Below are positions 39,785-49,462 of a stretch of DNA of 64,000 nt, piece by piece. The notes under the pieces are model-generated. The model saw nothing but the letters and a program-made list of their open reading frames with translations. It had not been told where the DNA came from and ran no database searches. The stretch comes from Ruegeria atlantica. Its GTDB lineage: Bacteria; Pseudomonadota; Alphaproteobacteria; Rhodobacterales; Rhodobacteraceae. The stretch is from positions 431,384-495,383 of the forward strand of contig NZ_WQFE01000002.1 in the NCBI RefSeq assembly GCF_013033965.1, in the 5' to 3' direction. The position numbers and the translations under genes were made by a program. The stretch's first letter is position 1, and each line of letters opens with the position of its first letter.

Positions 39785-39798
39785 TTGACTTCGGTTAG
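39785..39798 (-). promoter_or_regulatory. FNR/DNR-type box upstream of the nos operon
   Basis: Plus strand TTGAC-TTCG-GTTAG, one mismatch from the TTGAC-N4-GTTAA form seen before nirE and norC. Its centre is about 64 bp from the first nos-operon ATG (39727), consistent with activation from about -41.5. Confidence 0.6.
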
Positions 39799-39816
39799 GC
39801 CACTGCGGAATTCGGG

Positions 39817-40080
39817 TTAGTTGTCCGCTTCATCCATCAAGCCGCGCAGCCAACGCCCAGCCAACCACGCGGCGGGTACGCCCAGAGGAACGGACCACAG
39901 GATCGCGGTTACAGGCTCGATCACCGCTAACCCGGCGCTGTTGGCGATCAGACCGGCCAGAAACAGGTTTATGGCCACGGTCAGCGCCGTGGCCGGATAC
40001 AGCAATATCGCCAGCTTCCAGACCGGCCACTTGCTTTCAGTGGCTGGTGCCTTCCGAGAAGGTGATTTTGTTCCAGACAT
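39817..40080 (-). CDS. Small two-helix membrane protein at the end of the nir operon
   Basis: 87 residues, [20 protein letters not shown], then two hydrophobic helices (LAILLYPATALTVAINLFLA and the ILWSVPLGVPAAWLAG segment) and a charged tail. The start lies inside the end of nirN (44-base overlap in another frame), so it is probably translated from the same message. I do not recognise the family. Small membrane proteins of unknown role are often seen in nir clusters of Rhodobacteraceae. An upstream ATG would extend it by 21 residues deeper into nirN. Confidence 0.65.
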   Translation of the reverse strand: MSGTKSPSRKAPATESKWPVWKLAILLYPATALTVAINLFLAGLIANSAGLAVIEPVTAILWSVPLGVPAAWLAGRWLRGLMDEADN

Positions 40081-41590
40081 TGTATTTTCCCGAAGGTTTG
40101 CGCATCGGCAGGCGGCGGACCTCTTCCAGCGTCTGCGCGTCATAGACGATTACCGCGCCATCATCTTCCCAGATGGACACCAGCGCGTGCTTGCCGTCTT
40201 TGGTGAATTCCACATGGGCTGCGGTTTTGCCCGGAGCAGGGCGCAGAGTCTTAACGATCTCAAGGCTTTGCTTGTCGATCACGTGCATGGCGTCCTTATT
40301 GGGGCCAAAGAACACATCGGCCCAGACGTAAGGCGAATTCTCATGGCTGCGCATGAAGAAACCGGGGCCTTCGGTCTTGATCTGCTTGACGGTCTCCCAT
40401 GTCTCCATGTCGATCACCGACACAGTGCCATCGGTCAGGTGCGGTGTCGCCATTACGGTCGTATCGCCATGCTTCCACGTGATGCCGGATCCCAAATGTG
40501 GCATGCCGGGCAGGTCCAAATCGGCCACTTTCTGACCGATGACCAGGTCAATCACCTGACCGCCCTCACCGCCTCGGGACGCGCCCATGACGTATTCGTA
40601 ACTCTGGTCGAAAAAGAAGTCGTCCAGATAGTCGGGCGTTGTGATCTTGCGCACCGGGAACGGATTGGGGTTCTTGAATTGACCCTCGATACGGAAGTCG
40701 TGGCCAATGCCGAATTGCGGCGGGTTGTCCCCGTAAAAAACCTCCCAAATCTCGGGCACGTCTTTCAGCGCCAGAACAAAGCTCTCACGAGGCGGGGCCT
40801 GATAGACCGCCGAGACGCGGCTGGGTTTGCCTTTTTTGCTTTTGACCTCAATGACTTTCGCCACCGATAGATCGTCGGTCGACAGCAGCGTTAGAGAGTT
40901 CGGCAGGTAATTCGCCACAGCCACCCACTTACCATCGCCGGACATGGCGATGTTGCGGCTGTTCAGGCCAGCGCGCACGCGGCCCACTTGTTTCAGCGCC
41001 CAGATGTCGTATTTCTGAACCCAACCATCGCGGGACATGATGAAGACGTACCGTCCATCGGGGCTGAACTTTGGCCCGCCATGCACTGCAAAGGGGGTTT
41101 CGAACCGGTCCAGCACCTCGAACGTGTCTCCATCCAGAACGCTGACGTGGTGATCGCCGGTTTCGACGGCCAGCGTGATGTTCATCGGGTCGCTGTCCCA
41201 AACAGGCGCGTCCACTGGCGCATAATCCTCGTCCAGAGTACGGCTGGCCATGATATCGGCCTCGCCCCATTCGGGATCGGTTTCCAGCGGCGATTTTAAC
41301 CACCCCGCCAGTTCCTCGATCTGCAACGCGTCCAGCTCATGCGAAAACGCAGGCATCTGTGTCGCGATACGCCCCTCGGCGATCACAGCGGCCACACGCG
41401 GCCCCCGCATCCGCTTCAACGTTTCGGGGATCAGCGCTGGACCGACCCCACCCAGACGGTTCTCGCCATGGCATGAGGCGCAATGCTCGGCGTAATCCGA
41501 CGGCGCATCGGCCCATGCGGTGCCTGCCAGCAGCAGCGAACAGAATGTGCCGATTTTCAGAGTGTCAAAAGAACTGATGCGCCGGATCAT
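40037..41590 (-). CDS. nirN: NirN, c- and d1-type cytochrome for heme d1 biosynthesis
   Basis: Periplasmic dihydro-heme d1 dehydrogenase that completes heme d1 for NirS. 517 residues with a signal peptide (about 1-28), one c-heme site CASCHGENR (residues 37-41), then an eight-bladed d1-binding propeller related to NirS. The c-domain follows a short [10 protein letters not shown] mature start. The ATG at 41590 lies within nirJ (26-base overlap) and has GAGGAAAAA upstream. It is distinct from NirS by its shorter N-terminus and position among the biosynthesis genes. Confidence 0.92.
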   Translation of the reverse strand: MIRRISSFDTLKIGTFCSLLLAGTAWADAPSDYAEHCASCHGENRLGGVGPALIPETLKRMRGPRVAAVIAEGRIATQMPAFSHELDALQIEELAGWLKSPLETDPEWGEADIMASRTLDEDYAPVDAPVWDSDPMNITLAVETGDHHVSVLDGDTFEVLDRFETPFAVHGGPKFSPDGRYVFIMSRDGWVQKYDIWALKQVGRVRAGLNSRNIAMSGDGKWVAVANYLPNSLTLLSTDDLSVAKVIEVKSKKGKPSRVSAVYQAPPRESFVLALKDVPEIWEVFYGDNPPQFGIGHDFRIEGQFKNPNPFPVRKITTPDYLDDFFFDQSYEYVMGASRGGEGGQVIDLVIGQKVADLDLPGMPHLGSGITWKHGDTTVMATPHLTDGTVSVIDMETWETVKQIKTEGPGFFMRSHENSPYVWADVFFGPNKDAMHVIDKQSLEIVKTLRPAPGKTAAHVEFTKDGKHALVSIWEDDGAVIVYDAQTLEEVRRLPMRKPSGKYNVWNKITFSEGTSH

Positions 41591-42779
41591 GGCTTTTTCC
41601 TCGGAACGGCGTGACCTGCAGGCGCTCGCCCGCATCCTCGACGCCGATTTCTTGACTTGTCAGATAGCAGGCCGGATCTTCGGCCCAGGGGTCGCCGGTC
41701 AGTTGCAACGCCCGTATCCGGGTATTGCCGCCGCAGACATCCTTGAGCTGACAGGCCCCACAGCGCCCCTTCAGCGGACGCGGGCGGGTGCGCAACATGG
41801 CGAGCATCGGATCATCGCTGGTCCAAAGCTCGGAAAACGGGTTCGTCTTCACATTGCCGACTGTGTAGTCGGACCAGTAGGTGTCGGGATGGACCCGGCC
41901 CAGATTGTCGATATTGGCCACGCCCAGCCCGCTGGAATTCCCGCCCCACGCGGCCAGATGTTCGCGCACATGAGCGGCCTTGTCGGCATCGAAATGCGCA
42001 TGTACCCAGTTCAGAAAATACCCGGCATCGGCGTCATTGTTGCCGGTCACGATATCCAACGGGTGCCCGCCCGAGGCGGCCTTCCACGCACGATCCACCA
42101 GCAGGTCCAGCCCTTTGCGGGTGCGCAAGTGCTCGGCGTCCTCGCCCCGGTTCTTGTCGCCGCGTCCGGCATAGACCAGGTGGGACAGGTAGAATTTGTC
42201 GACCCCTTCGTCGTCGCACAGTTGCAGCAGGTCGGGCAGGTGATGCTGGGTGCCTTCGGTCAGGCAGAACCGCAACCCAACCTTGATGCCACGCTTTTTG
42301 CATTCGCGCACGCCGCGCAAGGCATCGGCAAAGGCGCCCTCGACGCCCCGGAACCAGTCATTGGTGGCGCCGATTCCGTCCAGTGAGATGCCGACATAAT
42401 TGAAGCCCACATCGGCGATCATGTCGGCGGTTTCGTCGTGAATCCGCGTGCCATTGGTCGACAGGGCCAGCATCGGCACCAATTCACGCGCGCGCTTGGC
42501 GATGTCGAAGAAATCGAACCGGTCCAGAGGTTCCCCACCCGAGAGGATCAGGGCCGGGACGCGAAACTGGCCCAGATCCTCTAGGGTTACCATGGCTTGC
42601 TCGTGACTGAGCTCACCGGGGAAAGCCACATCCGCCGAGACGGTGTAGCAATGGCGGCATTTCAGATTGCAGCGCCGCGTCAGGTTCCAGATCACCACCG
42701 GTTTCACGGGACCGGGGCGGCGTTTGCGCACCGGGGTAGGGGTGACGAGTTGCTGCATGTATTCGGTCAGGCGGAACAT
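41565..42779 (-). CDS. nirJ: NirJ, radical SAM enzyme of heme d1 biosynthesis
   Basis: Converts 12,18-didecarboxysiroheme toward heme d1 by removing propionate side chains. 404 residues with the radical-SAM cluster CNLKCRHC (C37, C41, C44), the [14 protein letters not shown] segment, and a C-terminal SPASM-like Cys region ([14 protein letters not shown]). It starts four bases after the nirH stop, in the chain nirE to nirN. Confidence 0.95.
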   Translation of the reverse strand: MFRLTEYMQQLVTPTPVRKRRPGPVKPVVIWNLTRRCNLKCRHCYTVSADVAFPGELSHEQAMVTLEDLGQFRVPALILSGGEPLDRFDFFDIAKRARELVPMLALSTNGTRIHDETADMIADVGFNYVGISLDGIGATNDWFRGVEGAFADALRGVRECKKRGIKVGLRFCLTEGTQHHLPDLLQLCDDEGVDKFYLSHLVYAGRGDKNRGEDAEHLRTRKGLDLLVDRAWKAASGGHPLDIVTGNNDADAGYFLNWVHAHFDADKAAHVREHLAAWGGNSSGLGVANIDNLGRVHPDTYWSDYTVGNVKTNPFSELWTSDDPMLAMLRTRPRPLKGRCGACQLKDVCGGNTRIRALQLTGDPWAEDPACYLTSQEIGVEDAGERLQVTPFRGKSHDPAHQFF

Positions 42780-42783
42780 GGTC

Positions 42784-43266
42784 TCAGCCTTTCGTTTTCA
42801 GGCGCAGCCCTGTCTTTTTCAGGATACGCGTGGAATAAAGGATATCTTTGGCCCGGCAGGCATCACCCAGAATGGAGGTGATTTCCGCCCGCTTTTCCTC
42901 GACCTCATTGCGATCCTGCCCGTGGACCATGGCAAACAGGTTGTAAGGCCAGTCGGGCAGAGCGCGGGGACGTTCATAGCAATGGGTCACAAAGGGCAGA
43001 GCCCCGATTTGTGCGCCCAGTTCAGTGATGCGGGCGTCTTCGACATCCCAGACGGTCATCCCGTTCGAGGTCATGCCCAGCTTGTAGTGATTGGGCGCTG
43101 CGGCAATGCGGCGGATCACACCACGCGATTTCAGGTCGGCCAGACGATGCAGCAGCGCGTCTTCGTCGATGCCAAGGCTGTCCGCCACCTGCGCATAGGG
43201 TGCCGGCACCAGGGGCAGGCCGCCTTGCAGCGCTTCGATAATCTCTCTGTCTTTTGCGTCGATCAT
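42784..43266 (-). CDS. nirH: NirH, siroheme decarboxylase subunit
   Basis: 160-residue AsnC/Lrp-like protein that acts in siroheme decarboxylation, not as a regulator. It has a winged-helix part ([20 protein letters not shown]) and a ferredoxin-like part with [27 protein letters not shown] and the [11 protein letters not shown] motif. These His and Arg-rich stretches are typical of siroheme decarboxylases. Its start overlaps the nirG stop by four bases. The NirG/H naming follows gene order and similarity and could be exchanged. Confidence 0.85.
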   Translation of the reverse strand: MIDAKDREIIEALQGGLPLVPAPYAQVADSLGIDEDALLHRLADLKSRGVIRRIAAAPNHYKLGMTSNGMTVWDVEDARITELGAQIGALPFVTHCYERPRALPDWPYNLFAMVHGQDRNEVEEKRAEITSILGDACRAKDILYSTRILKKTGLRLKTKG

Positions 43267-43712
43267 GCCGCCACCCGGAAGCCGATGAAAAATTCCTGCA
43301 ATTTGGGGAAACGGAGAACGCAGATCCCCGTTTCCCGTTCAATCGCATCGGCGGTGGCCTCGATCCCCTCGGGTGTTTCGGTGGCCAGTACGAACCACAT
43401 GTTCAGCCGGTGCGTACGCTCATAATTATGGGCGACCTCCGCGTGCGCATTGACTTTGGTCAGGACGGTTTCGAAATGCTCGGGTGGTACGGCCATTGCA
43501 CATAAACAGAACGCACCCCCAATGGCGGCTGCGTCAAAGAATGGGCCAAAACGCGTGATCACCCGCTCGTTTTTGAGCCGCGTCAGCCTAGCCAGCAGGT
43601 CAGGTTCTGAAAGACCCAGTTCCTGTGCTGCGGAAGCATAGGGGTACGCGGTTAGCGGCAAGTCATCCTGCAACCGGTTCAGGATGGCACGGTCGGTTTC
43701 ATCCAACGTCAT
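43263..43712 (-). CDS. nirG: NirG, siroheme decarboxylase subunit
   Basis: 149 residues, same AsnC-like fold as NirH and NirDL: ILNRLQDDLPLTAYPYASAA, then VITRFGPFFDAAAIGGAFCL, VAHNYERTHRLNMWFVLAT. The NYER and MWFVLAT motifs are typical of the NirD/G type, which pairs with an H/L-type partner. The ATG at 43712 overlaps the nirDL stop; an in-frame upstream extension would enter nirDL. Confidence 0.87.
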   Translation of the reverse strand: MTLDETDRAILNRLQDDLPLTAYPYASAAQELGLSEPDLLARLTRLKNERVITRFGPFFDAAAIGGAFCLCAMAVPPEHFETVLTKVNAHAEVAHNYERTHRLNMWFVLATETPEGIEATADAIERETGICVLRFPKLQEFFIGFRVAA

Positions 43713-44698
43713 GCGGCGGCTTCCTTTGGTTGAATCAATGCGCCGGTTTGTTTGAAGCACCGGGTCGAGAACAGAACCTTGTGCTGCGCCCCAAACAATT
43801 CCGGCAGCGCACGCGCACTGGCCAACGCCTCGAGCGCTTCGCTACGCGTGCGGGCGTGAAACATGGAGTAAAGGCGATATGGCCAGATCCCTTCGACTGG
43901 CCGCCGCTCGTAACACAAGGTCACTCGGGGGTGGGCTGCAAGGGCAGGCCCGGCGGCGTCGATCTGTTTGACCGGCATGTCCCAGACGACCATCGCGTTG
44001 GCCGACCATCCGAGCGCACGGTGGCGCACGATCACGCCTAGGCGCGAGATAATGCCGGCATTGTGCAATATCTCGATCCGCTCCATGACCTCCGCGGAAT
44101 CGCGTTCCATCGATTGGGCCAGTGCGGCATACGGCTCTGCGACCAGCGGTAAGCCCGAACTGAGGGCCTGTAACAGCGCGCGGTCGCCATCTTGCAGGAC
44201 TGAGCGGTCGACTATGCGTGGGTCAGGCACGTTTCGGGAATCGCCCGACATACGGAACCCCAGATCGACGTTGAACGGGCGCACCAAACGCAGGTCCAGG
44301 ACCCGCAGCCTGGTGCGCTGCGCGATCCGGGTCAGCGTGTCATCCACATGCGCGCGGTCGGGGCCGGTGGCGACGAACCACAGGTTCCATTCGTCCTCAC
44401 GCTGGTAATTGTGGTTCACGCCGGGTTCGGCGTCGATCAGGGCGGCGACTTCTTCCAGACGTTCCCCCGGGGCGGCAACGGCGGCCAGGGTGCTGGCGGA
44501 AACCGTGCCCGGTGCAATCGTCGCGCCGACCCGAGTAATCCGGCCGGTTGAACGCATTCGGGCGAGGCGATCCAGCACTTCGGCTTCGTCCAGCCCCAGC
44601 ATGCAAGCCAGCTCCTTAAACGGTCGGTCGATTACAGGAAAATCGCGCTGAAACTCGTCCAGAAGGCGGCGGTCGATCGGGTCGGTAATATGGTCCAT
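43709..44698 (-). CDS. nirD: NirDL fusion, siroheme decarboxylase
   Basis: 329 residues, two siroheme-decarboxylase modules in one chain. Residues 1-155 are NirD-like (NHNYQREDEWNLWFVAT). Residues 165-329 are NirL-like (VTLCYERRPVEGIWPYRLYS). NirD and NirL are separate in Pseudomonas but fused in Paracoccus and related bacteria. The enzyme removes acetate carboxyl groups from siroheme to give 12,18-didecarboxysiroheme. It lies between nirF and nirG with a three-base gap and a four-base overlap. Confidence 0.92.
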   Translation of the reverse strand: MDHITDPIDRRLLDEFQRDFPVIDRPFKELACMLGLDEAEVLDRLARMRSTGRITRVGATIAPGTVSASTLAAVAAPGERLEEVAALIDAEPGVNHNYQREDEWNLWFVATGPDRAHVDDTLTRIAQRTRLRVLDLRLVRPFNVDLGFRMSGDSRNVPDPRIVDRSVLQDGDRALLQALSSGLPLVAEPYAALAQSMERDSAEVMERIEILHNAGIISRLGVIVRHRALGWSANAMVVWDMPVKQIDAAGPALAAHPRVTLCYERRPVEGIWPYRLYSMFHARTRSEALEALASARALPELFGAQHKVLFSTRCFKQTGALIQPKEAAA

Positions 44699-44701
44699 CG
44701 C

Positions 44702-45847
44702 CTACAACCCCGTTCTGTGCGCGCGGGCAGTAAAGAAGATACCCGAGGGGCTGTCGGCATCAATCTCGCGCAACTTTTCGAAAGTTCGCGTGTCGTAGAC
44801 CATGACCTTGTTGGCATCGCGCACGCTGATCCAAACCTCATGCCCCCGAGGTGTAAACTCCATATGCAGCACTGCCGGACCTGGTTTTAACTCGTGGACA
44901 ATCTCTTTGCTGACGCTGTCGATCACCTGAATCGTGTCGTTCAGCGGGTGGGCAAAGTTCACCCAGACCTGTCGCCCATCGGGTCGGGCTATGGCAAAGA
45001 CCGGCTGGCCGTGCGTTTGGGTTCGCCCTGTTTCCTCCAGAGTGTCGGCATCGATCCACAGAACTTCGTGGTGGCCCACTGCGGGCAGAACAAACTCGCG
45101 GCCTGTCAGTGCCCAACCTTCCAGATGGGGCATTTTGTAAACAGGCATTTCTTCCTGACCGCGGCCGTAGTTCGGCAGTACGCGGATCGGTTCGGGGGTT
45201 TCGGCCCACAGATCCAGCGCGGTCAGCCCGTCTTCGCCGAACAGCCCGGTGATGTAGGTCCGACCATTGGCGGTGATCAGTGCGTCATAGGGGTTCTTGC
45301 CCATGTCGAGGATTTTGGTGATTTCGGGTGCGCCTGCCGAGAAGTCGGCAATCCACGTCTCGCCCGTGTCCCACATGGTAAACACAAACCGACGGCCCGG
45401 CGCATCGACCAGACCGATGGTTTTGCCCTCGGTGGGGATGTCCGCGACCATTTCCAGCGTGTTCGCATCAAAGACGCGCACGCCGCCGGGTTCATAATTC
45501 GATACTGCCACCAGTTGGCCATCGTCTGAGATTGCGCCGCCAATCGCATTGCCGGCCTGCACGACGCGATTCACGATCTGGCGGGTGACGATATCGACCT
45601 TGGTCAGCCCGCCATCGCGCCCGAACACGTAGGCAAAGCGCTCATCAGGTGAATAAACCAGCGAGGCATGGGACAGATCCCCTAACCCCTCGATCCGCGC
45701 CAATGCTGCTCGATCTGACTGATCCACCAGCAAGACCGAGCCTTGAGCCCGTTCAATCACCAGACCCAAGTCGCCTGTGGCCGTAGGTTCGGCATAGGCC
45801 GTTGTCATTATCAATGTGGCAGCCAGGCTTAGAAAAAGGTGTTTCAT
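44702..45847 (-). CDS. nirF: NirF, heme d1 biosynthesis protein
   Basis: 381 residues, signal peptide (MKHLFLSLAATLIMTTAYA), then an eight-bladed propeller like the d1 domain of NirS and NirN but without a c-type heme motif. NirF binds d1 precursors in the periplasm and acts late in heme d1 formation; its exact step is debated. The ATG at 45847 overlaps the nirC stop (ATGA). Confidence 0.93.
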   Translation of the reverse strand: MKHLFLSLAATLIMTTAYAEPTATGDLGLVIERAQGSVLLVDQSDRAALARIEGLGDLSHASLVYSPDERFAYVFGRDGGLTKVDIVTRQIVNRVVQAGNAIGGAISDDGQLVAVSNYEPGGVRVFDANTLEMVADIPTEGKTIGLVDAPGRRFVFTMWDTGETWIADFSAGAPEITKILDMGKNPYDALITANGRTYITGLFGEDGLTALDLWAETPEPIRVLPNYGRGQEEMPVYKMPHLEGWALTGREFVLPAVGHHEVLWIDADTLEETGRTQTHGQPVFAIARPDGRQVWVNFAHPLNDTIQVIDSVSKEIVHELKPGPAVLHMEFTPRGHEVWISVRDANKVMVYDTRTFEKLREIDADSPSGIFFTARAHRTGL

Positions 45848-46200
45848 TCTGCCTCCTGTTCCAGCAGGTAGTGAGAGATCCATTCGGCCTCTTCTTCGCT
45901 AATGAGGGGTCGCCAAGGGGGCATCGCGGTACCGGGGATGCCGTCAAGAATGACGCCGGTCAGAACCTCTGCATCGTAATGTTCCAACGTTTTGGACCGC
46001 AGATCCGGGCCAAGGCCGCCTTTCAGAGACAAACCGTGGCAAGAGCCACAATCCTGATGGACAAGCCGTTTCAGCGTATCGCCATCAAGCACGTCGGCGG
46101 CCAGGGCCGAAGTGGCGACAAGCACGGCCAATGTCAGAAGCGCTGAAGGCAGCGACCGCTTGCTGGACGGGCCAATATTCGCATGTCCAAACTTAGCCAT
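45844..46200 (-). CDS. nirC: NirC, small c-type cytochrome
   Basis: 118 residues: N-terminal signal/anchor (SALLTLAVLVATSALA), one heme site CGSCHG (51-55) and a Met ligand region GTAMPPWRPL. NirC can donate electrons to NirS or accept them during heme d1 maturation. The ATG at 46200 lies inside the end of nirE (8-base overlap); an upstream in-frame start would add 34 residues copied from inside nirE and is unlikely. Confidence 0.9.
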   Translation of the reverse strand: MAKFGHANIGPSSKRSLPSALLTLAVLVATSALAADVLDGDTLKRLVHQDCGSCHGLSLKGGLGPDLRSKTLEHYDAEVLTGVILDGIPGTAMPPWRPLISEEEAEWISHYLLEQEAE

Positions 46201-46954
46201 GAGCTTGCTCCAACAGGTCCGCGACCGGTCGGTTCGCAAGAAGCGACACAACCTGGCCGATGATGAACAAAGTCGGCGCTTGCAGCTTTGCCTTGCGCAC
46301 ATCCGCCGCCAGTTGGTCCAGCCGGGAAATCAGGCGGCGCTCATCTGGCGTGGTGGCTTTGCCCACTGCCAGAACCGGGGTCGAGCCGGGCAGGTTCTCA
46401 GTCATCAGCCCCATGGCAATCTGACCAATATTGGCGACACCCATGTAGATGACCAGCGTCGAGTCCGGATCGGCCAGCCGTTTCCAATCCAGACCCAGTA
46501 CCTTGTCGGCCTGCCTGTGACCGGTGACGTATTGAACCGACGTCGCAAGACCGCGATGGGTCAGCGGCACTCCGGTGGAGCTGGATGCTCCTTGTGCGGC
46601 GGTGATGCCCGGTGCGTATTCAATCGCGATACCGTGGGCCATCAGATAGGCGGCCTCCTCCGAACCACGCCCAAAGATCATCGGGTCGCCGCCTTTCAAA
46701 CGCGCAACGCAATGACCTGCGCGGGCTTCTTTGACCAGAATGTCGTTGATGCGATCCTGTGGCACTGAATGGCATTTGGGCGCCTTCCCGACTGGGATCA
46801 GTCGCGCGCCGGGGGTGTGCATTTCCAGAATGTCGGCCGAGACCAACCGGTCATAAACAACCACATCGGCCTCTTGCAGCATGCGCAGCGCGCGCAAGGT
46901 CATGAGTTCGGGGTCGCCGGGACCGGCACCAATCAGAAAAACCTTACCGCTCAT
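46193..46954 (-). CDS. nirE: NirE, uroporphyrinogen-III C-methyltransferase
   Basis: Makes precorrin-2 from uroporphyrinogen III with two S-adenosylmethionine, the first step into heme d1. 253 residues with the SUMT signatures VFLIGAGPGDPELMTLRAL near the start and VARLKGGDPMIFGRGSEEA, and GITAAQGASSSTGVPLTHRG. The ATG at 46954 (MSGKVF) is used. It is the first gene of the nirECF(DL)GHJN run and has an FNR-like box upstream. Confidence 0.94.
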   Translation of the reverse strand: MSGKVFLIGAGPGDPELMTLRALRMLQEADVVVYDRLVSADILEMHTPGARLIPVGKAPKCHSVPQDRINDILVKEARAGHCVARLKGGDPMIFGRGSEEAAYLMAHGIAIEYAPGITAAQGASSSTGVPLTHRGLATSVQYVTGHRQADKVLGLDWKRLADPDSTLVIYMGVANIGQIAMGLMTENLPGSTPVLAVGKATTPDERRLISRLDQLAADVRKAKLQAPTLFIIGQVVSLLANRPVADLLEQAHG

Positions 46955-47074
46955 GTGCAAACTCGCTTGGTCTATTTGTCTTCTGAACCCGGTTCCATTC
47001 GGCGAATTGGGGACGTCGCTGGGCCAACCGGGCGTGTCATGAAGGCAGGTTTGCGCATTAACCGCGCTGTTTCC

Positions 47075-47088
47075 TTGACTAAAGTTAA
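47075..47088 (-). promoter_or_regulatory. FNR/DNR-type box upstream of nirE
   Basis: Plus strand TTGAC-TAAA-GTTAA. The centre is about 127 bp from the nirE ATG, further than the other boxes, and it directly abuts the terminator-like hairpin at 47089-47115. It suggests a separate promoter for the heme d1 operon. Confidence 0.65.
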
Positions 47089-47115
47089 GGAGCGCGGGAT
47101 TTGCGCCCGCGCTCC
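47089..47115 (-). terminator. Strong hairpin after the cupredoxin gene
   Basis: Arms 47089-47098 and 47106-47115 pair perfectly over ten GC-rich bases with a 7-base loop. It lies 30 bases after the cupredoxin stop (minus strand) and before the nirE promoter; only a weak T-rich tail (TTAACTTT) follows on the minus strand. It probably ends the nirS-nirT-cupredoxin transcript. Confidence 0.65.
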
Positions 47116-47144
47116 TTGCTTCTTGCCTGTTTACTTGCCTCGGC

Positions 47145-47546
47145 TCAGGGTTCGACGGTGACCATTCCGATCATGTTCTGCGTTTCCCAATGCGGACCGC
47201 AAAGGTATTCCTGCGGGCCGGGTGTCAGGAAAGTCAGATCGACCGTTTCCTCGGGGAACAGCCTGTCACTTTCGGGTTCGCTGCCATCCTTAAGCAGGAC
47301 CGAGTGGCTGGTCCGCTTGTCGACATTGACCCAGCGGACAGTGGTGCCGGCCTTCACGGTCAATTCGGCCGGGCAGAAGTTGTACTTGTACATCAGCACC
47401 ACCTTGGCATCTTCGACCGTCGAGGATGGCCGGTCAAAAAGCTCGACATAGCGCTCCTCGGCCTCTGCGCAGATCTCGGTATTCTCATCCGCCCATGCGG
47501 GCGAAGACAGAAGCAGCAAGGTGGGAAGAAGGTGCCGGGGTTTCAT
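47145..47546 (-). CDS. Cupredoxin-domain protein in the nirS operon
   Basis: 133 residues, Sec signal (MKPRHLLPTLLLLSSPAWA), a short helical part with CAEAEERYVELFDRP, then a plastocyanin-like domain. The type 1 copper ligands appear as His in KRTSHSVLLKDG and Cys, His and Met in YLCGPHWETQNMIGM. It is most likely a periplasmic blue-copper electron carrier, a possible donor to NirS in place of cytochrome c551, which is not encoded here. That role is inference. It is third in nirS - nirT - cupredoxin, 54 bases after the nirT stop. Confidence 0.78.
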   Translation of the reverse strand: MKPRHLLPTLLLLSSPAWADENTEICAEAEERYVELFDRPSSTVEDAKVVLMYKYNFCPAELTVKAGTTVRWVNVDKRTSHSVLLKDGSEPESDRLFPEETVDLTFLTPGPQEYLCGPHWETQNMIGMVTVEP

Positions 47547-47600
47547 CGTCCAAATCTCCTTTCCAAAATGAACGGGGCCGGAATGCCCGGCCCCCATCCG

Positions 47601-49388
47601 TTATTGTTTGACCACGTTGATGAACGCGCTGTCGTCATCCAGTGCGAGGCTGGTATCCAGCGTCACATGGTGGAACCGCGCGGCCGCAAAATCGTCGTGG
47701 ATCGCAAAACCGACCGTGTAGGTCTGACCCGCCTCAAGCGGGACGTCGCCGGGCGCGCCTGAATTCAGCGGGCGGGTAAACACAACGGTCCACATGCCGC
47801 CAGCCAGATTGGCCGAGGCGGCAATCTCACCATCATTGACCACGCGTTGTTCCAGCAGATAACCGTTTGTCGCGCTGCCATCGGCGTAGACGCGCATCAG
47901 GTCAAGATAGGTTCCATCGGCCAGGTACTGCTCGATCTGAGCTTCTGCCTCCAGCTTGTCCCAACCGCCCAGAGCCTTGCCGCGGCGGCCTTTGACTTCG
48001 ACTTCCGTGCGGCTTTCGCTGATGTATTTGGTCACTGTATCCTGCGTGGCCAGCCGGCCCGCAACGTCACCATTTGCAGCAATCGCATCCGCGCCCGGAT
48101 CAAAGGGCATATAGCTGTTGTCGGCGTGGCACGACGCCCAGCAGCCCACCTGATCGCCCAGCTCAATCCCAGTGCCGGTGATCATCATGGCAACCTTGAT
48201 CTGGTTGTCTGGGTCCATCTTGCCACCGTCCACAAACGGCGCAGGGTTATGACCTGCATCCGGCCATTGCAGGCGGATATACAGGTTTTCATCATCATGC
48301 GCTGCTTGAACAGTAGCGTCGATCACACCGCGTTTGCCGGGGATCGGGGTGGGTTCCAATTCACCGCCAGCAACGATCTTGTTGCCGATTGTGTCCAGTT
48401 CCTTGGCGTGGCAGGTCGTGCACTGATCGCCTCCTTTGGTCAGAGGACGCGCACCACCGTGGGACTTACCGTTCTGAACCCATTCAAACGAGGCTTGACC
48501 GGGGTAGAACAGTTTCAGATCGGCGGTGGCAACCGCGTTCCAGTCGATATCCGCGCCGACATCATCACCACCCCCGCTTGCGGGCGCTGCTGCTTCCTCA
48601 CCGTTGGATTTGGCGCGTTCTTCGGCCACAGCCGCATCCACAGCAGCAGCGATCTGGGCCTGCACGGCTTCATGCTGCGCCTGTTTGGCGGCTTTCTCGG
48701 TTTCGGCTTCTGCGGCTTCCTTGGCTTCGATCCGTTCAAGGCTCGCCATGTATTCCGGCGGGATCTGTCGAATAAAGTCCGGGTTCGGTGCTTCGAGCTT
48801 TTCCAGGTATTCCTCGTCGGCCCGGTCGCGGGCATCCGAGTGCGCAATCCCCTTGTGACAGTCGATACAGGTCTGGCCCACGGTCATCGCGTTCAGGTGT
48901 TGCTGACGCGCGCGGGGTTTCTGGAATTCAGGCATCATCGATTCAAAGTCGTGACAGTTGCGGCATTCACGTGAGTCGGTGGCCTTCATCCGTTCCCACT
49001 CATTCATCGCCAGATGCACGCGTTTGGCTTCGAACTTCTCACGGGTGTTGATGGTGCCAACCACCTTGCCGTACAGTTCTTTGGATGCCTTGATCTTGCG
49101 GATCATCTTGTGCGTCCAGTCCTTGGGCACGTGGCAATCGGAACAGACGGCGCCCACGCCAGACCGGTTCACATCATGGATGGTGCCGGTGTATTCTTCG
49201 TAGACGAAGTCGCGCATCTCGTGACACGAAATACAGAATTCCTTGGTATTAGTGGCTTCCATGGCGGTGTTGAATCCGCCCCAGAAGATGATGCCGCCGA
49301 CAAAGGCTGCGGCAATACCGGCCACGGGCATTCCCCACAGGAAATACCGGCGCCAGATCGGTTTTTTCTTTTCCGGTTCGGAAGTCAT
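47601..49388 (-). CDS. NirT/NapC-type multiheme cytochrome fused to an ethylbenzene-dehydrogenase-like heme domain
   Basis: 595 residues. A membrane anchor ([20 protein letters not shown]) is followed by a tetraheme NapC/NirT domain with CISCH (52-56), CSDCH (82-86), CRNCH (142-146) and CIDCH (174-178). Then comes an Ala/Glu-rich helix of about 55 residues (215-270). The last 310 residues resemble the heme-binding domain of ethylbenzene dehydrogenase gamma subunits and carry CTTCH (323-327) and an odd CWASCH (416-421). It should take electrons from quinol and pass them to the periplasm, here to NirS or the cupredoxin. Ordinary NirT is about 200 residues. Confidence 0.8.
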   Translation of the reverse strand: MTSEPEKKKPIWRRYFLWGMPVAGIAAAFVGGIIFWGGFNTAMEATNTKEFCISCHEMRDFVYEEYTGTIHDVNRSGVGAVCSDCHVPKDWTHKMIRKIKASKELYGKVVGTINTREKFEAKRVHLAMNEWERMKATDSRECRNCHDFESMMPEFQKPRARQQHLNAMTVGQTCIDCHKGIAHSDARDRADEEYLEKLEAPNPDFIRQIPPEYMASLERIEAKEAAEAETEKAAKQAQHEAVQAQIAAAVDAAVAEERAKSNGEEAAAPASGGGDDVGADIDWNAVATADLKLFYPGQASFEWVQNGKSHGGARPLTKGGDQCTTCHAKELDTIGNKIVAGGELEPTPIPGKRGVIDATVQAAHDDENLYIRLQWPDAGHNPAPFVDGGKMDPDNQIKVAMMITGTGIELGDQVGCWASCHADNSYMPFDPGADAIAANGDVAGRLATQDTVTKYISESRTEVEVKGRRGKALGGWDKLEAEAQIEQYLADGTYLDLMRVYADGSATNGYLLEQRVVNDGEIAASANLAGGMWTVVFTRPLNSGAPGDVPLEAGQTYTVGFAIHDDFAAARFHHVTLDTSLALDDDSAFINVVKQ

Positions 49389-49462
49389 ATCCGGGCTCCG
49401 TTTTGGCTGTCTTATCTGGCCTTGGATGGCAGGCCGGTGAGTTTGGCTGGGTGGTCAAACGA

